Source of the DNA: RGIG7949 sp045628845
GTDB taxonomy: Bacteria; Bacillota; Clostridia; Oscillospirales; Oscillospiraceae
Length of the DNA: 14,443 bases
Direction of reading: 5' to 3'
Assembly (NCBI GenBank): GCA_045628845.1
Contig: JAZQQE010000086.1
Location: 1 to 14,443 of the forward strand
Made by a program: the position numbers and the translations under genes. Of this stretch, positions 1-6,376 are shown piece after piece; within the stretch, counting starts at the first letter, position 1; each line of letters opens with the position of its first letter. The notes beneath the pieces were generated by a model. That model was not told the DNA's origin. It made no database searches and saw only the letters and a program-made list of their open reading frames with translations.

Positions 1-2
1 TG

Positions 3-608
3 TCTCCGAAGAAGAGCGTAAGGCGCTGCGGATGCGGTCCCGTTGCCGCAGCGGATGCAATAGTTTATCTTGCGCGCCACGAGGCAAAATGCCGCAGCCC
101 TATCGTGACCGCGCTCGCAGAGAGATCTTCACTTGATAAAAAGGATTATTTCAGCTTTCTCGACCTGCTCTGCCGCCGCTTTATCCCGATGATATATCCT
201 TTCGGTACGAACGGCTTTTTTCTTGCAGGCGGACTCAACCTCTTTTTTCTTCGGAACAAAATGCCGTACCGTGCAGGTTGGGGCGTTTTATTCGGAAATA
301 TCCGCAAAAGGATAGACCGCATGCTCGCTCAGAATATTCCCGCGATACTGTCCATTGGTCCGAATTTCCCGCTCATATTCTCGCGAAAACATAAGCTGAC
401 GCTCTATACAAAGCTCGGAGATGAGTTTATTCCGCGCACAAGCGTAAACGCCCACTACGTCACCGTTACTGCCGCAGACGGCAAATGGCTGCGTATTTCA
501 TCGTGGGGGAAGGAATACTACATTAACGAGGACGAATACGACGATTATCTGAAAAAGCACAGCTGTGCTCTTTTCACCAACGTTCTTTACATTAGGAAGA
601 AAGCGTGA
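3..608 (+). CDS. Papain-fold / C39-like cysteine peptidase family protein, 5'-truncated by the window edge
   Basis: The reading frame is open from the first complete codon at base 3, so the gene begins outside the window; the GTG at 105 is internal. About 201 residues are visible. A CGCGPV motif at bases 27-44 puts a Cys-Gly-Pro followed by an Ala-rich helix where C39-like and transglutaminase-like thiol proteins carry their catalytic Cys (bases 33-35). A candidate catalytic His is in NAHYVTVT (bases 453-455), and an SSWGKEYYI motif follows, as in clostridial C39-like proteins. The segment between, with IPAILSIGPNFP, also fits that group. I see the Cys and His; activity and substrate are inferred and unknown. 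It ends 8 nt before the FTR-like gene, so the three genes at the left edge probably form one transcript. Whether it has a signal peptide cannot be judged without the N-terminus. Confidence 0.6.
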   Translation, partial: SPKKSVRRCGCGPVAAADAIVYLARHEAKCRSPIVTALAERSSLDKKDYFSFLDLLCRRFIPMIYPFGTNGFFLAGGLNLFFLRNKMPYRAGWGVLFGNIRKRIDRMLAQNIPAILSIGPNFPLIFSRKHKLTLYTKLGDEFIPRTSVNAHYVTVTAADGKWLRISSWGKEYYINEDEYDDYLKKHSCALFTNVLYIRKKA

Positions 609-616
609 GATAATAT

Positions 617-820
617 TTGAAGATCAAGGTCAATCCCGATAAGGAAATAGCCGACACTGTCAGGGAAGGGCTTAAACAGACTGGTGGTTACTGCCCGTGC
701 AGGCGCGAGCGCACGGATGATAATAAATGTATGTGCAGCGATTTCAAGCAGAAGATAGCAGACCCGGACTTCGAGGGTTTTTGCCATTGCATGCTTTATT
801 ACAAATCGCTTGAAGAATAA
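617..820 (+). CDS. Ferredoxin-thioredoxin reductase catalytic-chain-like protein
   Basis: A 67-residue protein of the FeThRed_B family. In plants and cyanobacteria this subunit uses a [4Fe-4S] cluster to pass ferredoxin electrons to a disulfide and then to thioredoxin. Six cysteines lie in three pairs: C26-P-C28, C38-M-C40 and C56-H-C58. By analogy with the spinach enzyme, C26, C38, C40 and C56 would bind the cluster and C28/C58 would form the redox disulfide. The CX9C and CX15C spacings differ from the plant pattern but keep the CPC and CHC signatures. No partner variable (alpha) chain is visible; single-subunit forms are known in methanogens. The start is TTG, with a weak GTGAG eight bases upstream. 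The thioredoxin gene begins 12 nt downstream and is its obvious partner. Family call is firm; the electron donor is inferred. Confidence 0.85.
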   Translation: MKIKVNPDKEIADTVREGLKQTGGYCPCRRERTDDNKCMCSDFKQKIADPDFEGFCHCMLYYKSLEE

Positions 821-832
821 GGAGGAGAGACC

Positions 833-1141
833 ATGCAGAATCTAACGTCTGCGAATTTTGACAAGGAAGTCTTAAAGTCTGACAAGCCGGTGCTTGTGGA
901 TTTCTGGGCGAGCTGGTGCGGCCCCTGCAAGAAGCTCGCTCCCATAATAGATGAGATCGCCTCGGAGTATTCCGAAAAGATCAAGGTCGCCAAACTGAAC
1001 GTCGATGAAGAGCCGAAACTTGCGGCAAAGTACGGTATCGACAGTATCCCGACGGTCATTCTTTTTGAAAGCGGCTCTCCGCTCTGCGCATCGATTGGTT
1101 TGGTCGAGAAGGAACGGATAACTTCCATGTTTGAAATATAA
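833..1141 (+). CDS. trxA: Thioredoxin
   Basis: A 102-residue cytoplasmic disulfide reductant of normal thioredoxin length. The active site WCGPC has the redox cysteines C29 and C32, D23 is the buried acid in VDFWASW, and P73 in SIPT is the cis-proline that shapes the substrate groove. The ATG follows a strong AAGGAGGAG. The last strand and helix are less typical than the core: there is an extra cysteine at C85 in SPLCASIG and the C-terminus is short. It lies 12 nt after the FTR-like gene, so the pair is probably co-transcribed and the FTR-like protein is the likely reductase, in place of or beside an NADPH-dependent TrxB. A strong terminator follows directly. Confidence 0.95.
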   Translation: MQNLTSANFDKEVLKSDKPVLVDFWASWCGPCKKLAPIIDEIASEYSEKIKVAKLNVDEEPKLAAKYGIDSIPTVILFESGSPLCASIGLVEKERITSMFEI

Positions 1142-1144
1142 GCG

Positions 1145-1180
1145 TAGGCCCCGGCCCTGAATGAGCCGGGGCCTATTTTT
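1145..1180 (+). terminator. Rho-independent terminator after the thioredoxin gene
   Basis: A perfect 11-bp GC-rich stem pairs TAGGCCCCGGC (1145-1155) with GCCGGGGCCTA (1165-1175) around a 9-nt loop, followed by TTTTT at 1176-1180. It lies between the convergent stop codons of the thioredoxin gene and the minus-strand RACo-like gene. The T tract serves the plus strand; on the minus strand the stem is not followed by a clear T run. Confidence 0.92.
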
Positions 1181-2952
1181 CATATTTCGGGGAATTCGAG
1201 CATATCAACGAAAATATCCTGGAATTTCGGGTCTGCCGCGAGCTCGAGGTAATTCATTCTTGCCGCGATATCAGCCGCGCGTTTATATTCGCCGTCGCTG
1301 AGAAGAGCGAGCTTTGCGCCCTGACCGGCGGCGTTTCCGATCGCCGTGACCTTGCCCTCGAGTACCGGCGGAATGAGAGCAATACCGCACGCGCTTTTCG
1401 GAGACATATAGCTTCCGAACGCGCCCGCAATAAGCACCGTGTCAATATCATCGGATCTGACACCGAGATAATCGGACATCATTTCTATACCGGCCGCCAT
1501 GGCGCCCTTGGCAAGCTGCACCTCGCGTACGTCGCGCTGTGTGAAATGTACCTGAGTTTTCCCATCCTTGAATATAAGGAAAGCGCGCTGTCCTTCGACG
1601 GTGATTATCCTGTCCTTGTAGCATTCTGCGTCGGTCCCGTCAAGCTCGTCGGCCTCGATTATCCTGCCTCCGGACTCTACGATGCCGACTCTTATGAGCT
1701 CACTCAGAAGGTCTATCAGGCCGCTGCCGCATATACCCTGAGGGTCGCCGCCTCCGATGACGGAATAATCGAGCATTTCGGCCGTTAGCTTTATATGGTC
1801 GATAGCTCCGTCGGCTCCACGCATTCCGCAGCTTATCAGCGCTCCTTCAAACGCGGGACCCGCCGCAGTAGAGCAGGCGACAAGTCTGTTTTTATCGCCC
1901 ATCACCATCTCACCGTTCGTTCCGATGTCAATGAGAAGCGTGAGCTTTTCCTTCGTATCCATTTCAGCGGCAAGCGCGGCACCGACCGTATCGGCACCGA
2001 CAAAGCCCGCGATATTGGGAAGCAGCAGGAGCTTGGCGCACGGAGCGAGCTTCAGGCCGCATTCGGAGGCTTCAAGAGTCATCGGTCTTGCTATCGCGGG
2101 AGTATACGGCGCATAGGCGAGAGAAGCGGGGGATATGCCGCTGAAAATGTGGTGCATGCACGTATTTCCGACTACCGTCACGACAAATACGTCGGCAGAG
2201 TCCGCTCCCGCCTCGGTGAGAGCACTTACCGCCATATCGGAAAGAGCTCCTCTGACAGCGGACGTAGGCCCTTCAAGACCGTTTTCAATGGAATACTTCA
2301 TCCTCATTATGACGTCGGCGCCGTATTTGACCTGCGGGTTCAGCAGGCTCTTCTGAACGACGTCGGCGCCTGTGCGCAGATCGACAAGATACGCAGCTAT
2401 CGTCGTCGTACCGATATCGTAGGCAAGGCCGAGGATCGGCTTTCCTTCGGGGCGTACGGCGATTATCTCGTTTCCGAACAGGAGGACTTCAACTCTGAAC
2501 CCGTTTTCATTCATCGTATCATAAAGTCCGGAAACGATGGCAGGAACGGGCTTAACGGAGGAAGCATCAACCCCGGCAGCCTCAGCGAGAGCGTCCGTCA
2601 CACGGTCCCAGCAGGAACGCAGGTCGTTCGTAGACGGCTTGGGAACGTCGAGCACGAATGCCCTGACGGCAGGGGAAAGGCTTACGGAGCGGGATATGCC
2701 GCCCATGAGGATGCGGTGACCCTCGTCCTGGCCCGAGATATCGACCGTCATATCGGCTTCGACCGGAGTCTGGCAGGCAAGTACGGGCTCTTTTTCGGCG
2801 CCGCGCAGAATATTTACCATGCATTTCTTGCATACACCGCGGCCGCCGCAGGGTGCATCGACGGAAAGCCCCGCCTTGATAAGTGCGTCCATTATCGTGA
2901 CGCCGGACGCGACTTCTACTTCTGTTTTTGATGGAAGAAACGTTACTTTCAT
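1180..2952 (-). CDS. RACo/RamA-like reductive activator of corrinoid proteins (ferredoxin + ASKHA/DUF4445)
   Basis: About 590 residues. The N-terminus is a plant-type [2Fe-2S] ferredoxin domain (about 1-76) with C35, C41, C44 and C60 in CX5CX2CX15C spacing. A linker region follows (about 85-170), then the ASKHA ATPase-like domain of the RACo C-terminal family from about 174. Visible motifs are YDIGTTT (phosphate 1), LLIDIGTNGE, GGGDPQGICGSGLIDLL and VLIAGAFGSY. Members reduce inactive Co(II) corrinoid to Co(I) at the expense of ATP. I prefer the Met at 2950-2952, which has GGAG six bases upstream, over the Met four codons earlier, which has no ribosome binding site and sits 6 nt after the DUF2284 stop. 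No corrinoid protein or methyltransferase lies nearby, so the target is unknown. Transcribed with the DUF2284 gene from the 3548-3575 promoter. Confidence 0.9.
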   Translation of the reverse strand: MKVTFLPSKTEVEVASGVTIMDALIKAGLSVDAPCGGRGVCKKCMVNILRGAEKEPVLACQTPVEADMTVDISGQDEGHRILMGGISRSVSLSPAVRAFVLDVPKPSTNDLRSCWDRVTDALAEAAGVDASSVKPVPAIVSGLYDTMNENGFRVEVLLFGNEIIAVRPEGKPILGLAYDIGTTTIAAYLVDLRTGADVVQKSLLNPQVKYGADVIMRMKYSIENGLEGPTSAVRGALSDMAVSALTEAGADSADVFVVTVVGNTCMHHIFSGISPASLAYAPYTPAIARPMTLEASECGLKLAPCAKLLLLPNIAGFVGADTVGAALAAEMDTKEKLTLLIDIGTNGEMVMGDKNRLVACSTAAGPAFEGALISCGMRGADGAIDHIKLTAEMLDYSVIGGGDPQGICGSGLIDLLSELIRVGIVESGGRIIEADELDGTDAECYKDRIITVEGQRAFLIFKDGKTQVHFTQRDVREVQLAKGAMAAGIEMMSDYLGVRSDDIDTVLIAGAFGSYMSPKSACGIALIPPVLEGKVTAIGNAAGQGAKLALLSDGEYKRAADIAARMNYLELAADPKFQDIFVDMLEFPEI

Positions 2953-2970
2953 TTTATTCTCCATGGAATT

Positions 2971-3513
2971 TCATTCGTTGAAAAGGAAGCAGCCTACGTA
3001 GGTAAGCGTTCCCTTGCCGTGATTATATACTATATCGTTTTTCTTGCAGACGTCGCTGATGAGAATGCCGTATCCCTCCATGGGATGCACGAGCCTGTCC
3101 GGAAAACGGCAGGGCGCATCGGGGTAAGTACATTCTTTGCACTTTCTGCAGCCGCCGCTTCCAAGGGCAAGTAGAGGCTCGTCGGTAAGCTCGCGGATTC
3201 GGTCGAGCATCTTGATGAAGTTCTCTCCGTGATTTTTTGCGGCGTCGGCCATCCCTTCGAAATCAAACTCATCTTCGAGCTCTGCGATGGTTTGGACGAG
3301 AACACCGCTGTTGAAAGACTTGATGGCGGCGGCACAATCTTCGACGGTACCGCAGGCGGGAGGGCAGGCCCAGTTTTTATCATAGCTTTTGCACTTGTTC
3401 ACGGCACACATATCACGGACCTCGTTCATCGGAACGATCGTATCAGTTTTGACAGCACCTGCGAACGTGAAGCCGCTTTCAAGCGCGATATCGATAATAT
3501 CCGAGGTTTTCAT
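2971..3513 (-). CDS. DUF2284 cysteine-rich predicted metal-binding protein
   Basis: 180 residues, cytoplasmic, no signal peptide. It carries the DUF2284 pattern of clustered cysteines: C36, C41, C50, C54 and C60 around NWACPPACG near the N-terminus, and a second set in GGCRKCKECTYPDAPC in the C-terminal half, then HPMEGYGI. These suggest binding of iron-sulfur clusters or another metal; the biochemical role is not established for the family. It is the first gene of a two-gene minus-strand unit with the RACo-like activator; DUF2284 genes recur near corrinoid and methyl-transfer genes, which fits. The ATG has AGAGG eight bases upstream and a good sigma-A-type promoter just beyond it. Family assignment is strong, function open. 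Confidence 0.85.
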   Translation of the reverse strand: MKTSDIIDIALESGFTFAGAVKTDTIVPMNEVRDMCAVNKCKSYDKNWACPPACGTVEDCAAAIKSFNSGVLVQTIAELEDEFDFEGMADAAKNHGENFIKMLDRIRELTDEPLLALGSGGCRKCKECTYPDAPCRFPDRLVHPMEGYGILISDVCKKNDIVYNHGKGTLTYVGCFLFNE

Positions 3514-3547
3514 TCAAGCTGCCTCTTTTCTTTTTTATTCTTATTTC

Positions 3548-3575
3548 ATTATACATTAGATTTTGTATTTTGCAA
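3548..3575 (-). promoter_or_regulatory. Promoter of the DUF2284/RACo-like unit
   Basis: On the minus strand, TTGCAA (3570-3575) is followed after 16 bp by a perfect TATAAT (3548-3553), giving a leader of roughly 28 nt. Its -35 region overlaps the -35 region of the plus-strand promoter at 3563-3591. Confidence 0.6.
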
Positions 3576-3591
3576 TCCGATATGGTATAAT
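3563..3591 (+). promoter_or_regulatory. Promoter of the membrane protein-cwlD-radA unit
   Basis: TTGTAT (3563-3568), 17-bp spacer, perfect TATAAT (3586-3591) with an extended -10 TG one base upstream of it (TGGTATAAT). Predicted start near 3598, about 25 nt before the ATG at 3623. It cannot be bound by polymerase at the same time as the divergent promoter at 3548-3575. Confidence 0.75.
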
Positions 3592-3622
3592 GACACAAAG
3601 CATAAACATCCGGGAGGTCATT

Positions 3623-4222
3623 ATGGCTCTTTTTAAGAAAAACTGGGAAAAAGAATCGGGCAAGAGCACGATTTTCAGGCTTGCCTTCAAGGTTTTCTAC
3701 GTTCATATAATGGCTGTCATCATCTTCGTCGTGATAAGCCTCATCTTCGTCGCGCTTGATAATCTCCTGAAGACCGACCTTACCGCCAGACCGTGGTATA
3801 TGCTGATGGTAAATATTATATGCCTCGCGTTCTACCTTCTTGACGTATACGTTGAGTCGTGGCGCACCGGAGCACGCGACCTAAACCTTGTGACTTATCA
3901 GCACATCAAATACAATGCCGCAAAGCCCGTCATCGCAGGCTTTGCCTCGCAGATACTTGGATTTTTGGGTGCCATTTTCGCACTTATAACGTCGCTCGCG
4001 TTTTCAGGCGTTGCAAAGCGCTTCCTGACCTTTTTCTATCTCAATTTCGTTTATCCGATTTCGCTCGCCAACAAGGGCGAAGCCTCCAAGATATTCTATT
4101 TTCTGCCCATTCTTATCGGGCCCATCGTCTGCACGATAGCCTATCATCTCGGATACAGAGAGATAAGGCTGCTTGATAAGATCATGTATAAATCGGCAGG
4201 GAAAAAGAAAAAAGCGAAATAA
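3623..4222 (+). CDS. Hypothetical polytopic membrane protein
   Basis: 199 residues of no family I recognise. The start at 3623 is set by GGGAGG (3612-3617), and an ATG-proximal promoter rules out an upstream start. The N-terminus is basic and polar (about 1-20), followed by about four hydrophobic segments: roughly 22-46, 57-77, 100-125 and 155-178. A long loop with SWRTGARDLNLVTYQH sits between the second and third, and the C-terminus is a lysine-rich tail (KSAGKKKKAK). This suggests an inner-membrane protein with cytoplasmic, positively charged ends. It is first in a plus-strand unit with cwlD 46 nt downstream. No catalytic motif or transporter signature is apparent, and I do not assign a function. 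Confidence 0.75.
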   Translation: MALFKKNWEKESGKSTIFRLAFKVFYVHIMAVIIFVVISLIFVALDNLLKTDLTARPWYMLMVNIICLAFYLLDVYVESWRTGARDLNLVTYQHIKYNAAKPVIAGFASQILGFLGAIFALITSLAFSGVAKRFLTFFYLNFVYPISLANKGEASKIFYFLPILIGPIVCTIAYHLGYREIRLLDKIMYKSAGKKKKAK

Positions 4223-4245
4223 CGCCCGCCGTCCCGGCATATAAT
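4219..4245 (+). promoter_or_regulatory. Possible sporulation (sigma-E-like) promoter of cwlD
   Basis: ATA at 4219-4221, 16 bp, then CATATAAT at 4238-4245, close to the sigma-E pattern ATA-N16-18-CATACANT of Bacillus. cwlD of B. subtilis is transcribed by sporulation sigma factors, which makes the match plausible. Short motif, so low confidence; the same TATAAT lacks a sigma-A -35 box at 17 bp. Confidence 0.3.
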
Positions 4246-4263
4246 CCCTCAAAAGGGGAGGGA
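4245..4263 (+). promoter_or_regulatory. Hairpin covering the cwlD ribosome binding site
   Basis: TCCCTC (4245-4250) pairs with GAGGGA (4258-4263), which contains most of the GGGGAGGG ribosome binding site of cwlD. An alternative pairing is GTCCC (4231-4235) with GGGAC (4260-4264). A transcript arriving from the upstream promoter could fold this way; one started at the candidate promoter at 4219-4245 would lack the left arm. Confidence 0.35.
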
Positions 4264-4268
4264 CGTAT

Positions 4269-4991
4269 GTGAAGACGGCTACTTATCTCGCTTTCATCGC
4301 AGCCGCGGCATTCGCGCTGCTCATGCTGGCACTCAAGCTCGATATAATTCCCGCCATGAAAGCTTCTCCTGACGTATTGGACAGCAGGGAAGTGCTTATT
4401 CTCGATGCCGGTCACGGCGGGGAAGACGGCGGCGCCGTCGCGTCAGACGGCACGGAGGAGGCTTCGCTGAATCTCGCCGTTGCACAGAAGACGGAGCTTA
4501 TCGCATCATTCTTCGGAGTTGACGTCATCATGACGCGCCGCTCTGCAGAAATAGACTATCCCGAAACTGCTCTTACCGTCAAGACAAGAAAAACAGCCGA
4601 CCAGAAGGCAAGGCTCGCGCTAATTAACAGATACCCGAACGCGGTACTGATAAGCATCCACCAGAATAAGTATACCGGAAGCGGCCCGCGCGGCGCGCAG
4701 GCTTTCTTCGCGGGTACAGACGGCAGCAGGGAGCTTGCCGAAATGATACAGCAACTCTTTTGCAGGCTTCCGACGTTAGCAAGCGACAGGGTCGCGATGA
4801 AAGCCGATAACGGCATATATCTTATGAAGAACGCAGAATGTACGGCCGTTCTCGCAGAATGCGGCTTCATATCCAACCCGGAGGAGCTCGAGCTTCTCAA
4901 AAGCGACACTCATCAGACTAATATTGCCGCCGCCCTGTCGGCGGCATATCTTTCGACTCGTTTTGATTCGGGGGTCAGGATAAATGGCTAA
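4269..4991 (+). CDS. cwlD: N-acetylmuramoyl-L-alanine amidase, CwlD type
   Basis: 240 residues, close to the 237 of B. subtilis CwlD. A single N-terminal membrane/signal segment (about 5-24) precedes an Amidase_3 domain. Zinc ligands are visible as H49 in LDAGHGG, E64 before ASLNLA and H131 in ISIHQN, and the catalytic glutamate as E197 in LAECGFISNPEE. The family cleaves the amide between MurNAc and the stem peptide; CwlD itself acts with PdaA to make muramic-lactam in spore cortex, needed for germination. The start is GTG, set by GGGGAGGG; the overlapping ATG two bases earlier runs straight into TGA. Its last 8 nt overlap the radA start (ATGGCTAA), so the two are translationally coupled. 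A vegetative Amidase_3 role is the alternative, but length and architecture favour CwlD. Confidence 0.88.
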   Translation: MKTATYLAFIAAAAFALLMLALKLDIIPAMKASPDVLDSREVLILDAGHGGEDGGAVASDGTEEASLNLAVAQKTELIASFFGVDVIMTRRSAEIDYPETALTVKTRKTADQKARLALINRYPNAVLISIHQNKYTGSGPRGAQAFFAGTDGSRELAEMIQQLFCRLPTLASDRVAMKADNGIYLMKNAECTAVLAECGFISNPEELELLKSDTHQTNIAAALSAAYLSTRFDSGVRING

Positions 4992-6363
4992 AAGCAAGAC
5001 TGTATTTTACTGCACCGACTGCGGCAACGAGACACCGAAGTGGGCGGGCAAATGTCCTGCCTGCGGAAGCTGGAACACGCTCGTCGAGGCCGAAAACCGT
5101 CCGCAGAAGGCGGGATGGGAGAATATCGCTCACGCAAAGAGCAAGCCCGTTCCCATCAGCGAGGTCAATACGGACTCCGAGATCCGATTCTCGACGGGCT
5201 TTTCCGAGCTCGACCGCGTCCTCGGCGGCGGAGTCGTCGACGGCTCGCTCGTACTTGTCGGCGGCGCTCCCGGTATCGGAAAATCAACGCTTCTTCTGCA
5301 GCTTTGCGGAGTCTGCGCCGCGGAAAAGACCGTTTTGTACGTTACCGGCGAGGAGTCCGGTCGTCAGATCAAGCTGCGCGCGGACAGGCTCGGAGTAAAT
5401 GCCCCGAATCTTTTGATACTCGTTGAGACCGATCTCTCTGAGATCCTTGCCGCCATCAGTTCGGTGTCGCCCGATATCGTGATAATCGACTCCATTCAGA
5501 CGCTCTATAACCGCGAGCTTGACAGTATGCCCGGAAGCGTCGGGCAGATAAAGGACTGCACCTCCGCGCTCATGCAGGTCGCTAAGGGCGACGGAATAAC
5601 GGTCTTTATAGTTGGACACATAAACAAAGAGGGAAATATCGCAGGTCCGAAAGTCCTCGAACACATGGTCGACTGCGTATTGTATTTCGAGGGCGACAGA
5701 GCGGCCAATTACAGGATACTCCGTGCCGTAAAAAACAGATTCGGCTCAACGAACGAAATAGGTCTCTTTGAAATGATCGAATCCGGGCTTACGGAAGTAC
5801 CGAATATGTCTGAGCTGCTATTGTCGGACAGGCCTTCGTCTGCGCCCGGAACCTGCGTGGCGTGCGTTATCGAAGGCACAAGGCCGATATTGGCGGAGAT
5901 CCAGGCTCTCGTCACGCCCACAAGCTTCAACGTACCGCGCAGGACTTCGAATGGCGTGGATTACAGCCGTGCCATGCTGCTCATGGCCGTCCTTGAAAAA
6001 AGGGGAGGCCTCCGTCTTTCAAACAGCGACGCATACATCAACGTCATCGGCGGAATAGAGCTCGACGAGCCCTCCGCAGACCTTGCGACGATACTCGCTC
6101 TAGCATCGAGCGTCCTCGACCGTCCCGTCGGAGACAAGGTCGCAGCGATCGGCGAAGTCGGACTATCAGGCGAGGTACGCTCCGTGTCATCTCTTAATCA
6201 GAGACTTACCGAGGTAAGCAGGCTCGGCTTTGAGACCTGCGTTATTCCGAGAAACAACAACGCGAATGTTCCAAAGGGTCTGCGCGTTATCGAAGTAAGC
6301 AATATAGGAGAAGCGCTCGCGAGCGTTCTCGGAGTCAGAAGAAAAAATGCAGATAATGAATAA
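4984..6363 (+). CDS. radA: DNA repair protein RadA
   Basis: 459 residues, the usual RadA length. RadA is a RecA-like hexameric DNA helicase that drives branch migration of recombination intermediates. In order: a C4 zinc finger (C10, C13, C24, C27), the Walker A GGAPGIGKS with K100, Walker B IVIIDS with D169, the RadA-specific KNRFG at 250-254, and a Lon-protease-like C-terminal domain (about 340-455) with GGIELDEPSADLA and GEVGLSGEVR. The ATG has AGGA just upstream and overlaps the cwlD stop by 8 nt. All key residues are intact. The gene ends inside a hairpin that also holds the start of the next gene. Confidence 0.97.
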   Translation: MAKSKTVFYCTDCGNETPKWAGKCPACGSWNTLVEAENRPQKAGWENIAHAKSKPVPISEVNTDSEIRFSTGFSELDRVLGGGVVDGSLVLVGGAPGIGKSTLLLQLCGVCAAEKTVLYVTGEESGRQIKLRADRLGVNAPNLLILVETDLSEILAAISSVSPDIVIIDSIQTLYNRELDSMPGSVGQIKDCTSALMQVAKGDGITVFIVGHINKEGNIAGPKVLEHMVDCVLYFEGDRAANYRILRAVKNRFGSTNEIGLFEMIESGLTEVPNMSELLLSDRPSSAPGTCVACVIEGTRPILAEIQALVTPTSFNVPRRTSNGVDYSRAMLLMAVLEKRGGLRLSNSDAYINVIGGIELDEPSADLATILALASSVLDRPVGDKVAAIGEVGLSGEVRSVSSLNQRLTEVSRLGFETCVIPRNNNANVPKGLRVIEVSNIGEALASVLGVRRKNADNE

Positions 6364-6376
6364 TTATCTGCATTTT
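6344..6376 (+). promoter_or_regulatory. Hairpin at the radA stop / DUF6873 start junction
   Basis: AAAATGCAGATAA (6344-6356) and TTATCTGCATTTT (6364-6376) form a perfect 13-bp stem with a 7-nt loop. The loop holds the radA stop codon (6361-6363). The ATG at 6347 lies in the left arm and the second in-frame ATG (6356) at its edge. It could make DUF6873 translation depend on ribosomes finishing radA. A weak terminator is less likely, because the stem is AT-rich and only four T follow. Confidence 0.5.

Noticed and set aside
1795..2931. Plus-strand open frame (378 codons) opposite the RACo-like gene
   Set aside because: Composition is Arg/Gly/His-rich and motif-free; the minus strand carries intact [2Fe-2S] and ASKHA motifs.
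3563..3622. Upstream extension of the membrane protein gene by 20 codons
   Set aside because: The extension covers the promoter -35 and -10 boxes; GGGAGG before 3623 sets the start.
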